A stretch of DNA of 64,000 bases from Neorhizobium sp. NCHU2750 (GCF_003597675.1 NZ_CP030827.1:1860001-1924000); one strand, 5' to 3'; positions 44,471-54,032 are shown, counted from the stretch's first letter. Notes: generated from the sequence alone by a model not told the origin. Made by a program: numbers and translations.

Positions 44471-44797
44471 TCATGTATCGCGATTGATCCTGAGCGCCGC
44501 CTCGAAAGCCATCACCACCCATTTTCTAAGCTCATCCGGGTCATCCAGCGCCGAGTCGGGAATTGTCCAATAGGGCATCAGCACGGGTTTGCCCTTCTTG
44601 CCCTCATAGGCCCATTGTGACGCACCCGCTTCGGCAAATTCCGGGCCGCTGACCGCATCGGCCTTGAGCATGACCTCGTCGCGTAGATCGATGGCGATAA
44701 TCAGCCCCTGATGGTAGATGCCCTTGCCGCCGAACATGCGCCGGATCGAGACCGGCCCCAGCCCTTCGAACATCTCTTCGATCGCTGCATTATCCAT
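44471..44797 (-). CDS. TfoX/Sxy N-terminal-domain protein
   Basis: A 108-residue protein with the TfoX N-terminal fold (VSIRRMFGGKGIYHQGLIIA; DEVMLKADAVSGPEFAEAG; MPYWTIPDSALDDPDELRKW). Stand-alone domains of this kind are common in Alphaproteobacteria, where no competence role has been shown. It lies 11 bases after the cytidylyltransferase-like gene in the same direction and may be co-transcribed with it. Confidence 0.85.
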   Translation of the reverse strand: MDNAAIEEMFEGLGPVSIRRMFGGKGIYHQGLIIAIDLRDEVMLKADAVSGPEFAEAGASQWAYEGKKGKPVLMPYWTIPDSALDDPDELRKWVVMAFEAALRINRDT

Positions 44798-44808
44798 TCC
44801 GTCATGCC

Positions 44809-45471
44809 CTATCTCGTCAGAATTCCACCTGCCGCAATGACCGCTTCCGGCGTGTCGACATCTATATGCGCAGCCGGGCCGATGTCGACATCGATGACGG
44901 CAAGCCCCGAACGCTCAATCACAGGCCTTGCGCCGATGTCACCAGTCAGCTGCAGCACGGCAGCATAACAGCTGCGCGGCAGGATGACCGGATTGCCGCG
45001 CTTGCCGTCGAACACACAACGCACCACCGACTGGCCACCTTCCGATTGAAACCGCCGGATCATCATGTTGATCTGGCCGGTAGTCACCGCCGGCATGTCG
45101 GCCAGCATCACCAGAACCCCATCCGCCGAGGCCGCTTCCAGACGTGAAAAACCGCAGACGAGCGAGCTTGCCATGCCCGATGCAAAACCGGGATTGAAGG
45201 TGATCACCAGATCGAGCCCTGACAACGTATCCTCGATTTCATCGCGGCGATGCCCGGTCACGGCGACGACCGAGGCGAGATCGGCGCCGAGCAACACCTG
45301 CGCCGAGCGCCGTACCAGCGGCACACCATCGAACTCGGCCAATAGCTTGTGCGGCCCGTCCTCGCCCATCCGCCGCGCCCGCCCTGCGGCGAGCAGCAGG
45401 CCAGCGACGGTGATTGCATCTGCGGCAGCAGACGTCTTCCCGTCGTCGTGGCCGGTATTTTCGTTCTCCAT
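44809..45471 (-). CDS. MobA/MocA-like molybdenum cofactor nucleotidyltransferase
   Basis: A 220-residue protein of the NTP_transf_3 family. It has the nucleotide motif LLLAAGRARRMGEDGPHKLL (Leu-x-Ala-Gly-x-Ser/Ala-x-Arg-Met-Gly type), VVAVTGHRRDEIEDTL, and GVLVMLADMPAVTTGQINMM with the Mg-binding Asp. Such MocA proteins make the cytosine dinucleotide form of the cofactor for xanthine-dehydrogenase-like enzymes. Start at ATG 45471 with GGAGGA upstream. It is near two XdhC genes, but a 278-base gap suggests its own promoter. Confidence 0.87.
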   Translation of the reverse strand: MENENTGHDDGKTSAAADAITVAGLLLAAGRARRMGEDGPHKLLAEFDGVPLVRRSAQVLLGADLASVVAVTGHRRDEIEDTLSGLDLVITFNPGFASGMASSLVCGFSRLEAASADGVLVMLADMPAVTTGQINMMIRRFQSEGGQSVVRCVFDGKRGNPVILPRSCYAAVLQLTGDIGARPVIERSGLAVIDVDIGPAAHIDVDTPEAVIAAGGILTR

Positions 45472-45749
45472 CAGCGATCCTCCGGAGTGCAATTGGATAA
45501 ATTCCCCAGCACCGACCGTGCGGCGGCGCGTTTCGAGCCATGTAACATTGTCCGCGAGCCAAAGATGACCATAGTTACGATAGCCGGCTCAGCATGTGTC
45601 CATTTTTCAACTCATTGCAAAATCTCGAAAAGCGCCCCGCGCGAACGCCTGACATGGCACAGACAAATAAGCCGGCTACCAAAATATCCACCCCGAGACA
45701 TTTTGGCGTGTGTTTGTCGGCACGGCTTCCAGACCGTTATCAACCAGGT

Positions 45750-46451
45750 TCATCTCGAAGACGTCTCCGGCCGGTGACGTCGCCGAAATGCCTCTATGAT
45801 CTGCGCCATGATGGCGACCGCGATTTCGGCGGGGCTGGCAGCGCCGATATCGAGCCCGATCGGCGCTGCGATCCGACAGAGCTCATCGTCATCATGTCCG
45901 AGCGCCTTCAGCCTTTCGAGCCGCTTGCCATGCGTCTTGCGGCTGCCCAGCGCGCCGACATAGAAACAGTTGGCCGTAAGCGCGGCCGACAGCGGAAAGT
46001 CGTCGATCTTTGGATCGTGAGTGACCACCGCAACGGCCGTATAGCTGTCGAACGGTTCTCCGGCCAGAACCTCCTCCGGCCAATCCGTCAAAAGCCTCAC
46101 CCCGTCGAATCGCTCGGGCGTGGCAAAGGCGGTCCGCGGATCGATGATCGTCAGGTCGTAACCGGCGATGCGGGCGATCGGAGCCAGTGCCTGGCTGATA
46201 TGGACGGCGCCGATCACCACGATCCGCGGTGGCGGAACATATGGATTGATGAACACGGCACCATCGGCCGTCTCGACCGTCGCAGCCTTGCCGGATCGCA
46301 GCGCCGTGCCGATTTCCGCGGACAACGGCCGATCCTTCATCTCCTCCTCGAGGACGAGTTCGACCTCTCCGGTGGAAAGCCGGGTCAGCAGCACCGCCCC
46401 TTTGCGTTCTGCCCGCGTTCTGTTGAGCCGTACCAGCGTCTCGATCCGCAT
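45750..46451 (-). CDS. XdhC-like maturation factor, Rossmann-domain protein
   Basis: A 233-residue protein with the C-terminal half of the XdhC family: IVVIGAVHISQALAPIARIA is the Rossmann core, then DYDLTIIDPRT-type strand (YDLTIIDPRTAFATPERF), VVTHDPKIDDFPLSAAL and YVGALGSRKTHGKRLERLKA. These proteins sulfurate and insert the molybdenum cofactor into molybdenum hydroxylases. The ATG shares its A with the stop of the preceding gene (TGATG), so the two are translationally coupled. Confidence 0.87.
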   Translation of the reverse strand: MRIETLVRLNRTRAERKGAVLLTRLSTGEVELVLEEEMKDRPLSAEIGTALRSGKAATVETADGAVFINPYVPPPRIVVIGAVHISQALAPIARIAGYDLTIIDPRTAFATPERFDGVRLLTDWPEEVLAGEPFDSYTAVAVVTHDPKIDDFPLSAALTANCFYVGALGSRKTHGKRLERLKALGHDDDELCRIAAPIGLDIGAASPAEIAVAIMAQIIEAFRRRHRPETSSR

Positions 46452-46789
46452 CAGCCGAGCCTCTCGACATAGACGCGAATGCGGCCGCCGCAGGAAAGCC
46501 CCACCTGCCACGCGGTCTCGTCGGCAACCCCGAATTCCAGCATCTTCGGCTCTCCGGATCCGATCACCTCGATTGCTTCGGCAATGACCGCGCCTTCGAC
46601 GCAACCACCCGAGACGGAGCCCTCGAAATTGCCGGCGGCATCGATCACCAGATTTGCGCCGGCGGGCCGCGGCGCAGAACCCCAGGTGTCGATCACCGTG
46701 GCGACCGCCACCTCACGCCCCTCCTCGGACCAGCGCTGGGCGGTCGCAAGCGGGTCGAGTATCGGCTCAAGCGGTCGGGCTTGATGCAT
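46451..46789 (-). CDS. XdhC/CoxI-like small maturation protein
   Basis: A 112-residue protein corresponding to the N-terminal XdhC_CoxI domain. Conserved parts are VATVIDTWGSAPRPAGANLV, GSVSGGCVEGAVIAEA with the family Cys, and VGLSCGGRIRVYVE with a second Cys. In many organisms this domain is fused to the Rossmann domain; here they are two coupled genes. It heads the unit and is divergent from the binding-protein gene. No molybdenum hydroxylase gene lies in the window. Confidence 0.87.
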   Translation of the reverse strand: MHQARPLEPILDPLATAQRWSEEGREVAVATVIDTWGSAPRPAGANLVIDAAGNFEGSVSGGCVEGAVIAEAIEVIGSGEPKMLEFGVADETAWQVGLSCGGRIRVYVERLG

Positions 46790-47014
46790 GGTGAAGTCCT
46801 CTCAGGGCTGGAAGGAACAGGATAGGCATGCTGATGACATGGTGCGCGAAGCAAGCATTTGCCAGATGCAAACCCAAGCACTCGCACAAGAAGGGGGTGT
46901 CGCGGATCATCGCCCGAAGCGACATCGAAGCGCAATCGCCGTGAATCGGGAAAAAGCTTTGACGCCCCGGCCGCGGCGGTTAAAGGTGCAGCGAACAGTG
47001 TCTCAAGGAAAAGC

Positions 47015-48115
47015 ATGCCGTCCCTGCCTTCCAGCCTTGTCGTCCTGATGACTGCGGCCCTTGCCTATGCCGCTCCCGCCTCTGCGGCCTCTGCAGGCGT
47101 CATTGGCGTCGTCGCACCGAAGTCCGGTCCCTATGCGCTGCTCGGCGCCCAGGTTCTGGCCGGTGCAAGGGCCGCCGCGGCAGCAACCGGCGACAAGCTG
47201 GTCGAAGTCGACGAAAGCTGCGATGAGGCCGGCGGAGCTGCGGCCGCCAAGGCATTGACCGATGGCGGCGCCTCGATCGCGGTCGGGTTTCTCTGCGTAG
47301 AAACCCTGACCGCCGCCATGCCCGTTCTGGCGAGCCACAATATTGCGGCCATCACCATCTCCGTGCGTTCGCCGATCGTCATGGAAGATGCTTTGCGCAA
47401 CGGCTGGCCACTGTTTCGCATGGCGCCGTCCGAAAAGGCAGAGGCGGACAAGGTGGCCGAGGTCATCGGCAAATTGTGGAAGGCCGATCCGATCGCCTTC
47501 GTCGACGACGGCACGATCTATGGCCGGGAACTGGTCAACGCGGTACGCCAGAAACTCGAGCCGATCGGCATTACGCCTGTCTTTACCGATACGATGCGGC
47601 CGGGACAGGAACAGCAGATCGCACTGGTCCGCAGGCTGCAGAAGGCCGGTGCCACGCATGTCCTGATCGGCGCAGAACGCAATGATGTGGCAATCGTCGC
47701 CCGCGATGCGGCATCTGAAAACATCCCCCTGACGGTTCTGGGCGGAGATACGATGCAGGCCGCCAATCGGCCCGTGCCGCTTCGCGATGGCGCGCTCGCC
47801 GTCTCCGAGCCACCCTATGACGCGCAGCCCGGCACCAACGATGTGGTGGCCGGCCTCGAACGCCAGGGCGTGGAGGCCGAAGGCAATGTTCTGCCGGCCT
47901 ATGCCGCGATCCAGATCGCCAGCCAGGCCCTTGCCTCGACAGGCAGCCAGTCGGGCAAGCCCGGAACGCTTTCCGCCGCATTGGCGGGCCATCAGTTCCG
48001 CACCGTGATCGGCAGTATCGGCTTCACCGACAGCCACGAACTTGAGGCCAACCCCTACCGCCTGCTCGAATGGCGGGGCAACGCCTTCGTGCCGCTTAAC
48101 CCCGAAGGCGAGTAG
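47015..48115 (+). CDS. Branched-chain-amino-acid-type periplasmic binding protein
   Basis: A 366-residue exported protein. The signal peptide ends after AYAAPASA, and the mature part starts with [20 protein letters not shown], the first strand of the LivJ-type (type I periplasmic) fold. [13 protein letters not shown] and [20 protein letters not shown] segments and [20 protein letters not shown] follow. ATG 47015 has AAGGAA before it. No permease or ATPase genes are next to it, so it is an orphan; ligand unknown. It is divergent from the XdhC unit. Confidence 0.8.
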   Translation: MPSLPSSLVVLMTAALAYAAPASAASAGVIGVVAPKSGPYALLGAQVLAGARAAAAATGDKLVEVDESCDEAGGAAAAKALTDGGASIAVGFLCVETLTAAMPVLASHNIAAITISVRSPIVMEDALRNGWPLFRMAPSEKAEADKVAEVIGKLWKADPIAFVDDGTIYGRELVNAVRQKLEPIGITPVFTDTMRPGQEQQIALVRRLQKAGATHVLIGAERNDVAIVARDAASENIPLTVLGGDTMQAANRPVPLRDGALAVSEPPYDAQPGTNDVVAGLERQGVEAEGNVLPAYAAIQIASQALASTGSQSGKPGTLSAALAGHQFRTVIGSIGFTDSHELEANPYRLLEWRGNAFVPLNPEGE

Positions 48116-48174
48116 CGATTGCGACCGCTGCCCGACAATGTTACTCGGCGGCCCAAACAGGAGACCAGTCCACC

Positions 48175-48873
48175 ATGACCCAATCCGCCATGCCCCAAGC
48201 CGCCACGACATTGCCGCTTCGCATTGCTCCCTCGATCCTCGCCTCGGATTTTTCCAGGCTTGGCCAGGAGGTCAGGGATGTTGTCGATGCCGGCGCCGAC
48301 TGGGTGCATCTCGACGTCATGGACGGCCATTTCGTTCCCAATATTTCCTTCGGTCCCGACGTCATCAAGTCGCTGCGTCCCTATACCGACGCCTTCTTCG
48401 ACTGCCACCTGATGATCGCGCCTGTCGACCCCTATATCGAGGCCTTCGCCAAGGCCGGCTGCGATGGCATCACCGTCCATGCAGAGGCAGGCCCGCACCT
48501 GCACCGGTCGCTGCAGGCCATCCGAGGCCTCGGCAAGAAGGTCGGCGTCACGCTCAATCCAGCGACCCCGATCTCGGTCCTGGAAAACGTGCTCGATGAC
48601 GTCGACCTCATCCTGGTCATGAGCGTCAATCCCGGTTTCGGCGGCCAGAAGCTCATTCCGGCGACGCTGGAAAAGATCTCCCGCATCAAGTCCATGATCG
48701 GTGACAGGCCGATTGAGCTGGAAGTGGATGGAGGCATCACCACCGAGACGATCGCCGCCGCCCACCGAGCCGGTGCCAACGTCTTCGTTGCCGGCTCCGC
48801 CGTCTACAAGGGCGGCAGCAAGGACGCCTATCGCGCCAACATTTCTGCCCTGGTTGCCGCCGCCAAGGCCTGA
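48175..48873 (+). CDS. rpe: Ribulose-phosphate 3-epimerase
   Basis: Interconverts ribulose 5-phosphate and xylulose 5-phosphate in the pentose phosphate pathway. The 232-residue TIM barrel shows [36 protein letters not shown] with metal-binding His and Asp, the second metal His in [19 protein letters not shown], and the phosphate loop [10 protein letters not shown] / [11 protein letters not shown]. It is preceded by a short N-terminal extension ([12 protein letters not shown]). Metal and catalytic residues all appear intact. Confidence 0.96.
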   Translation: MTQSAMPQAATTLPLRIAPSILASDFSRLGQEVRDVVDAGADWVHLDVMDGHFVPNISFGPDVIKSLRPYTDAFFDCHLMIAPVDPYIEAFAKAGCDGITVHAEAGPHLHRSLQAIRGLGKKVGVTLNPATPISVLENVLDDVDLILVMSVNPGFGGQKLIPATLEKISRIKSMIGDRPIELEVDGGITTETIAAAHRAGANVFVAGSAVYKGGSKDAYRANISALVAAAKA

Positions 48874-49001
48874 ACCGGTTAAAAACCGGGCATTCGGCCA
48901 TTGCTGCGCCCGGCTCCCCACCCTTTTCTCCCTAAAACATTGAGCTTTGCCGCCGTTCTTGATAGAGCGGCGGCAATTCTATCCAAGCAAGCGAGCTGCC
49001 C

Positions 49002-50309
49002 ATGATCCCCCGTTATTCCCGACCGGAAATGGTCGCCATCTGGTCGCCGGAAACCAAGTTCCGCATCTGGTTCGAAATCGAGGCACATGCCTGCGATGCG
49101 CTGGCCGCAATCGGCGTCATTCCGAAGTCGGCAGCCGAAACGATCTGGGAAAAAGGCGGCAAGGCCGAATTCGACGTTGCCCGCATCGATGAGATCGAAG
49201 CCGTCACCAAGCACGATGTCATCGCCTTCCTGACCCATCTCGCCGAATTCGTCGGCCCGGACAGCCGTTTCATCCACCAGGGCATGACCTCGTCCGACGT
49301 GCTCGACACGACGCTCAATGTCCAGCTCGTGCGCGCAACCGACATCCTGCTTGCCGATATCGACCGCGTTCTGGCAGCCTTGAAGGCCCGCGCCTTCGAA
49401 CACAAGGATACGGTCCGCATCGGCCGTAGCCACGGCATCCATGCCGAGCCGACGACGATGGGCCTCACCTTCGCCCGCTTCTATGCCGAGATGGACCGCA
49501 ACAAGACCCGTCTTCTCGAAGCCCGCGAAGAGATCGCCACCTGCGCCATCTCGGGCGCCGTCGGCACCTTCGCCAATATCGACCCGCGCGTCGAAGAGCA
49601 TGTCGCGGCAGCGCTGGGCCTGAAGCCCGAGCCGGTCTCGACCCAGGTCATCCCGCGTGACCGCCATGCCATGTATTTCGCCATCCTCGGCGTCATCGCC
49701 TCGTCGATCGAGAACGTCGCGATCGAGATCCGCCACATGCAGCGCACCGAAGTGCTCGAGGCGGAAGAATTTTTCTCGCCGGGCCAGAAGGGTTCGTCGG
49801 CCATGCCGCACAAGCGCAACCCGGTCCTGACCGAAAACCTGACAGGCCTGTCGCGTCTCGTGCGCATGTCGGTCGTCCCGGCCATGGAAAACGTTGCCCT
49901 CTGGCACGAACGCGACATCAGCCATTCGAGCGTCGAGCGCGCCATCGGCCCCGACACGACAGTGACCCTCGATTTCGCCCTGAACCGTCTCGCCGGCGTC
50001 ATCGAAAAGCTGGTCATCTACCCCGAGAACATGTTGAAGAACATGAACAAGTTCAAGGGACTGGTGATGAGCCAGCGCGTTCTGCTCGCACTCACACAGG
50101 CCGGCGTATCCCGCGAGGATGCCTATCGCCTCGTGCAGCGCAATGCGATGAAGGTCTGGGAACAGGGCAAGGACTTCCTTGAGGAACTGCTCGCCGACGA
50201 GGAAGTGCGGGCCGCCCTTTCAGAAGAAGAGATCCGCGAAAAATTCGATCTCGGTTACCACACCAAGCATGTCGACACGATTTTCAATCGCGTCTTCGGC
50301 GAAGCTTGA
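49002..50309 (+). CDS. purB: Adenylosuccinate lyase
   Basis: Cleaves SAICAR to AICAR and adenylosuccinate to AMP, serving twice in purine synthesis. The 435-residue protein has the fumarase/aspartase superfamily signature GQKGSSAMPHKRNPV, the N-terminal MIPRYSRPEMVAIWSPETKF, FIHQGMTSSDVLDTTLNVQL and RSHGIHAEPTTMGL. The length is typical of the short bacterial form. It starts the purine region; a small hydrolase gene follows after 31 bases. Confidence 0.97.
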   Translation: MIPRYSRPEMVAIWSPETKFRIWFEIEAHACDALAAIGVIPKSAAETIWEKGGKAEFDVARIDEIEAVTKHDVIAFLTHLAEFVGPDSRFIHQGMTSSDVLDTTLNVQLVRATDILLADIDRVLAALKARAFEHKDTVRIGRSHGIHAEPTTMGLTFARFYAEMDRNKTRLLEAREEIATCAISGAVGTFANIDPRVEEHVAAALGLKPEPVSTQVIPRDRHAMYFAILGVIASSIENVAIEIRHMQRTEVLEAEEFFSPGQKGSSAMPHKRNPVLTENLTGLSRLVRMSVVPAMENVALWHERDISHSSVERAIGPDTTVTLDFALNRLAGVIEKLVIYPENMLKNMNKFKGLVMSQRVLLALTQAGVSREDAYRLVQRNAMKVWEQGKDFLEELLADEEVRAALSEEEIREKFDLGYHTKHVDTIFNRVFGEA

Positions 50310-50340
50310 TATCGACCTTGAAAACACACAGATAAGCGGC

Positions 50341-50895
50341 ATGAAAGCGTCCGAAGCCGATATCCTCATCATTCCCGGTTACACCAATTCCGGTCCTGAC
50401 CACTGGCAGACCCGTTGGGAGCAGAAGCTCGCAACGGCGCGCCGGGTAGAACAGGCGGAATGGTCGAAACCGGTCAAGGAAGACTGGGTCCAGCGTCTCG
50501 TCGAGGAGGTCAATGCCTCGACGAAACCTGTCGTGTTGGTTGCCCATTCGCTCGGCGTGCCGACGGCCATCCATGCCATTCCGCATTTCAGGAAGCCGGT
50601 GGCCGGCGCATTTTTCGTGGCGCCGCCGGATGTGCAGAACCCGAAGATCAGGCCGAAACACCTGATGACCTTCGGTCCCTATCCGCGTGATCCGCTGCCG
50701 TTCCCGTCGCTGACGGTGGCAAGTCGCAACGACCCCTTCGGCACTTACGACCACGCGGACGATATTACCAATGCCTGGGGCTCACTGCTGGTCGATGCAG
50801 GGGAATCGGGTCATATCAATGCCGAGTCCGGCCATGGTCCCTGGCCGGAAGGCACGATGGTGTTTGCGCAGTTCCTGAGCCGGTTGAAGCCCTGA
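50341..50895 (+). CDS. RBBP9/YdeN-family serine hydrolase
   Basis: A 184-residue small alpha/beta hydrolase. The opening ILIIPGYTNSGPDHWQTRWE is the family hallmark; the nucleophile is Ser in LVAHSLGVPTA; the acid is probably in ASRNDPFGTYDHADDI, and the catalytic His in GHINAESGHGPWPEG. Physiological substrate unknown. It starts at ATG 50341, 31 bases after purB, so it may be co-transcribed. Confidence 0.87.
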   Translation: MKASEADILIIPGYTNSGPDHWQTRWEQKLATARRVEQAEWSKPVKEDWVQRLVEEVNASTKPVVLVAHSLGVPTAIHAIPHFRKPVAGAFFVAPPDVQNPKIRPKHLMTFGPYPRDPLPFPSLTVASRNDPFGTYDHADDITNAWGSLLVDAGESGHINAESGHGPWPEGTMVFAQFLSRLKP

Positions 50896-50922
50896 AGGTT
50901 TCATCGGCCGGAACCGGTTCGT

Positions 50923-51240
50923 TCAGGCGGCCTTCAGCGCCTGGAAGGCTTCGGTGAGCATGTCGCTCATGCGGGTCTGCAGTTCTTGATCGCTGAGGGC
51001 GACGCCGGCCACGTCGAATTCATGACGTAATTTCGTGGCTAGATCGGCGTTCGGGCCATCGGTAATGCTGGCATCGACGAGATCATGCGCATAGGCTTCG
51101 GCATCGGGAATACCGAGGCGCGCAGCGGCCCAGAGGCCGGCAAGCTTGACGCGGAGGGTCTTGGCACGGAACTCGAAAGTCTGGCTGTAGGCAAAAGTGA
51201 TTTCGTGCGCGCAAGCGCCCTTACGAACTGCGTTTGTCAT
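50923..51240 (-). CDS. DUF1476 / ATPase-inhibitor-zeta-like protein, divergent N-terminus
   Basis: A 105-residue helical protein. The middle and C-terminal parts match the DUF1476 (F-ATPase zeta) pattern: FEFRAKTLRVKLAGLWAAAR, AEAYAHDLVDASI, LRHEFDVAGVALSDQELQTR. The N-terminus (MTNAVRKGACAHEITFAYSQ) does not show the Asp-Lys-Arg-Glu-Glu-type inhibitory stretch expected in true zeta. It therefore probably cannot inhibit F1 in the usual way, or is a paralogue with another role. It is on the opposite strand between purB/YdeN-like and purC. Confidence 0.75.
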   Translation of the reverse strand: MTNAVRKGACAHEITFAYSQTFEFRAKTLRVKLAGLWAAARLGIPDAEAYAHDLVDASITDGPNADLATKLRHEFDVAGVALSDQELQTRMSDMLTEAFQALKAA

Positions 51241-51473
51241 AAATAACCCCTGTTTTAATCTTGTCGTTACTGGCCTTGTTGATCGGCTCGACTTGAGAAT
51301 TAGGAGAAAAACTTTGCGAATCCGTGTAGGTTTAATCTGAATGATTTATAACCTTCTCAGATGACCGCGACCATCGCCGGGGCGCATTGTGAAATGCGTT
51401 CATTTCGGTTAAGGGACCGCTTCGAGCATCTTCCATTGCGCCCGGTGGGCGCCCAGAACGAGATAAGAACATC

Positions 51474-52238
51474 ATGAATCGTCGCCGCCGTATCTACGAA
51501 GGCAAGGCAAAGATCCTTTACGAAGGACCCGAGCCGGGCACGCTGATCCAATTCTTCAAGGACGATGCCACAGCCTTCAACAAGAAGAAGCATGATGTCA
51601 TTGACGGCAAGGGCGTGCTCAACAACCGCATCTCCGAATACCTGTTCACCCACCTGAACAAGATCGGCATCCCGACGCATTTCATCCGCCGACTGAACAT
51701 GCGCGAGCAGCTGATCAAGGAAGTCGAGATCATCCCGCTCGAGATCGTCGTGCGCAACGTCGCCGCCGGCTCGCTGTCCGAACGCCTCGGCATCGAGGAA
51801 GGCACCGTGCTGCCGCGCTCGATCATCGAATTCTACTACAAGTCCGACCAACTCGCCGACCCTATGGTCTCCGAAGAGCATATCACTGCCTTCGGCTGGG
51901 CGAATCCCGCTGAACTCGACGACATCATGGCGCTTGCCATCCGCGTCAACGACTTCCTCTCTGGCCTCTTCCTCGGCGTCGGCATCCAGCTTATCGACTT
52001 CAAGATCGAATGCGGGCGCCTGTTCGAAGGCGACATGATGCGCATCATCCTAGCCGACGAGATCTCGCCCGACAGCTGCCGTCTGTGGGATATCGAGACC
52101 AGAGAAAAGATGGACAAGGATCGTTTCCGTCGCGACCTCGGCGGTCTTCTCGAAGCCTATTCCGAAGTCGCCCGCCGCCTCGGCATCATCAACGAAAACG
52201 AGCCGATCCGCGGAACGGGTCCGGTTCTGGTCAAGTAA
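51474..52238 (+). CDS. purC: SAICAR synthetase
   Basis: Joins CAIR and aspartate using ATP in purine synthesis. The 254-residue protein begins [19 protein letters not shown], then [20 protein letters not shown] and [20 protein letters not shown], and it ends with the metal and substrate segment [15 protein letters not shown]. Lengths and motifs are typical. It is followed after 19 bases by purS, and the 233-base upstream gap holds its promoter. Confidence 0.97.
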   Translation: MNRRRRIYEGKAKILYEGPEPGTLIQFFKDDATAFNKKKHDVIDGKGVLNNRISEYLFTHLNKIGIPTHFIRRLNMREQLIKEVEIIPLEIVVRNVAAGSLSERLGIEEGTVLPRSIIEFYYKSDQLADPMVSEEHITAFGWANPAELDDIMALAIRVNDFLSGLFLGVGIQLIDFKIECGRLFEGDMMRIILADEISPDSCRLWDIETREKMDKDRFRRDLGGLLEAYSEVARRLGIINENEPIRGTGPVLVK

Positions 52239-52257
52239 TCATCAGGGGTATTTTGCA

Positions 52258-52500
52258 GTGATCAAGGCACGCGTCACCGTTACGCTCAAGAACGGCGTTC
52301 TCGACCCGCAGGGCAAGGCCATCGAAGGCGCCCTCGGCAGCCTCGGCTTCGAAGGCGTCCACCAGGCCCGCCAGGGCAAGGTCTTCGACCTCGAACTCGA
52401 CACCGCCGACAAGGCCAAGGCCGAGACCGATCTCAAGGCCATGTGCGAGAAGCTTCTGGCAAACACGGTGATTGAGAACTACACTATCGCAATCGACTAA
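52258..52500 (+). CDS. purS: FGAM synthase subunit PurS
   Basis: An 80-residue subunit that bridges PurL and PurQ in the three-part FGAM synthase. The sequence IKARVTVTLKNGVLDPQGKA, GSLGFEGVHQARQGKVFDLE and the C-terminal LLANTVIENYTIAI are typical. Start is GTG 52258. It lies in the purC-purS-coiled-coil-purQ unit. Confidence 0.95.
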   Translation: MIKARVTVTLKNGVLDPQGKAIEGALGSLGFEGVHQARQGKVFDLELDTADKAKAETDLKAMCEKLLANTVIENYTIAID

Positions 52501-52519
52501 AGGTTGCGGAGAGCGCGTG

Positions 52520-52777
52520 ATGACCGAGATCAACGGTGAGTTGATGTACGAACTCTTGAAGAAGCTTCATCAGCGCTTCGACAAGGTTGATATCGCGATC
52601 AGCGAGTTGCGCGCCGACCACATGACACTGAGAGGGCAACTTCATGTGCTCCAGGGAGACGTGAACAATGTTCGCGTTTCCATTGGGCATATCGAAAGCC
52701 GCCTCGACCGTATCGAAAACCGCCTGGAACTGCGGGAGTTCCAGGAAGCCCAAGCAAGGTTTGAACCACAGCCATGA
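52520..52777 (+). CDS. Small coiled-coil protein of unknown function inside the pur operon
   Basis: An 85-residue protein, nearly all helical and charged: [20 protein letters not shown], then heptad-like [20 protein letters not shown]. It has no signal peptide or known catalytic motif. ATG 52520 is preceded by GGAGAGCG. Its last four bases overlap the start of purQ (ATGA), so it is co-translated with that enzyme. Similar short coiled-coil proteins occur in rhizobia; whether this one contacts PurS/PurQ is unknown. Confidence 0.75.
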   Translation: MTEINGELMYELLKKLHQRFDKVDIAISELRADHMTLRGQLHVLQGDVNNVRVSIGHIESRLDRIENRLELREFQEAQARFEPQP

Positions 52778-53448
52778 AGTCAGCCGTCGTCCAGCTCCCA
52801 GGCCTCAACCGCGATCGCGACATGATCGCCGCCCTCACCAAGATCTCCGGCAAGGCGCCGATCACCGTCTGGCAGACGGAAACGGCCATTGCCGATGACG
52901 TCGATCTGATCGTCATTCCGGGCGGCTTTTCCTATGGCGATTACCTGCGCTGCGGCGCGATTGCCGCCCGCATGCCGGTCATGCGGGCAATCAAGGAAAA
53001 GGCCGAAAAGGGCGTCAAGGTTCTCGGCGTCTGCAACGGCTTCCAGATCCTCGTCGAGGCCGGCCTTCTGCCGGGCGCCTTGATGATGAACGCCTCGCTG
53101 AAATTCGTCTGCAAGGAAGTCAAGCTCGAAGTCGTCAATGCTGACACAGACTTCACCCGCGCCTATGAAAAGGGCCAGGTCATCCGCTGCCCCGTTGCCC
53201 ACCACGAGGGCAACTATTTCGTCGACCAGGAAACCCTGAAGTCGATGAACGGCAACGGCCAGGTCGTCTTCCGCTATGCAGAAGGCACCAACCCGAACGG
53301 CGCGATCGAGAACATTGCGGGCGTCGTCAACACCCGCGGCAACGTGCTTGGCATGATGCCCCATCCGGAAAACCTGATCGAGGCTGCCCATGGCGGCAGC
53401 GACGGTCGCGGCATCTTCGCCTCCGCACTCGACGTCATCGCAGCCTGA
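52774..53448 (+). CDS. purQ: FGAM synthase glutaminase subunit PurQ
   Basis: Supplies ammonia from glutamine to PurL. The 224-residue class I amidotransferase has the nucleophile Cys in [17 protein letters not shown], the upstream [20 protein letters not shown], and the catalytic His/Glu in [15 protein letters not shown]. It overlaps the coiled-coil gene by 4 bases. PurL, its partner, is encoded 2.5 kb downstream. Confidence 0.97.
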   Translation: MKSAVVQLPGLNRDRDMIAALTKISGKAPITVWQTETAIADDVDLIVIPGGFSYGDYLRCGAIAARMPVMRAIKEKAEKGVKVLGVCNGFQILVEAGLLPGALMMNASLKFVCKEVKLEVVNADTDFTRAYEKGQVIRCPVAHHEGNYFVDQETLKSMNGNGQVVFRYAEGTNPNGAIENIAGVVNTRGNVLGMMPHPENLIEAAHGGSDGRGIFASALDVIAA

Positions 53449-53520
53449 ACATCATCAAGCACGGCGGCCTCCCCCAAGGCCGCCCTGCGACGTCAAAGCC
53501 AATTCGGAAACGACCAGCAG

Positions 53521-53907
53521 ATGTCCTGCCGCATTAAGACTGCCCTCTCCATCGCGATTCTCTCCGCCCTTCTGGCAGCCTGCCAGTCCAAACCGGTCGC
53601 CATGGGCACCCCGTCGGCTCTCGACGTCATGGAAAGGGTTGCCGTCGCAGCAAACCGCTGCTGGTTCAAGTCGGGCGACGTCGCTTTCAAGACCTACGCA
53701 TTCTCGCCCGAACTGTCCTCCTTCTCGGGCCGGCCGCGCATTCTTCTCAGCCGCAAGGGATCGTCGGACATCCGTCCGCTTCTCGTCATCCAGGCAGAGG
53801 GCCAGCCTGCAAAGCTCAGCGCCTTCGGTCCAATGATGAACGAACAGATCTCCGGCCGCATCAATTCCGACGTGAAGCGCTGGGCGGCCGGCAACAGCAA
53901 TTGCTGA
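53521..53907 (+). CDS. Putative lipoprotein of unknown function
   Basis: A 128-residue protein with a classical lipoprotein signal: a hydrophobic stretch TALSIAILSALLAACQSK ending in the lipobox LAAC. The mature part includes NRCWFKSGDVAFKTYAFSPE and a C-terminal NSNC, so a disulfide may form. Homologous small lipoproteins are common in Rhizobiaceae without a known role. It is followed by a strong terminator that closes the purC-purQ region. Confidence 0.75.
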   Translation: MSCRIKTALSIAILSALLAACQSKPVAMGTPSALDVMERVAVAANRCWFKSGDVAFKTYAFSPELSSFSGRPRILLSRKGSSDIRPLLVIQAEGQPAKLSAFGPMMNEQISGRINSDVKRWAAGNSNC

Positions 53908-53961
53908 TGCCGATGATTTGAGTGCAAGCCTGACAATATTGCGCTCAGCATAGATCAAGAC

Positions 53962-54005
53962 AAAACAGCCCGTCCGGCGGTTGGGACTGCCGGACGGGCT
54001 GTTTT
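53962..54005. terminator. Strong bidirectional terminator
   Basis: Perfect 17-base arms (AAAACAGCCCGTCCGGC and its complement) enclose a 10-base loop. T runs are present on both strands, so it can end the lipoprotein transcript and the convergent DUF1127 gene. Confidence 0.9.
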
Positions 54006-54032
54006 CATCTGCGATTGCAGACGATCAGATGA

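Noticed and set aside
45566..45777. A 70-codon plus-strand ORF in the gap between the MocA-like and XdhC genes
   Set aside because: It overlaps the end of the XdhC gene, has no ribosome site and no recognisable features.
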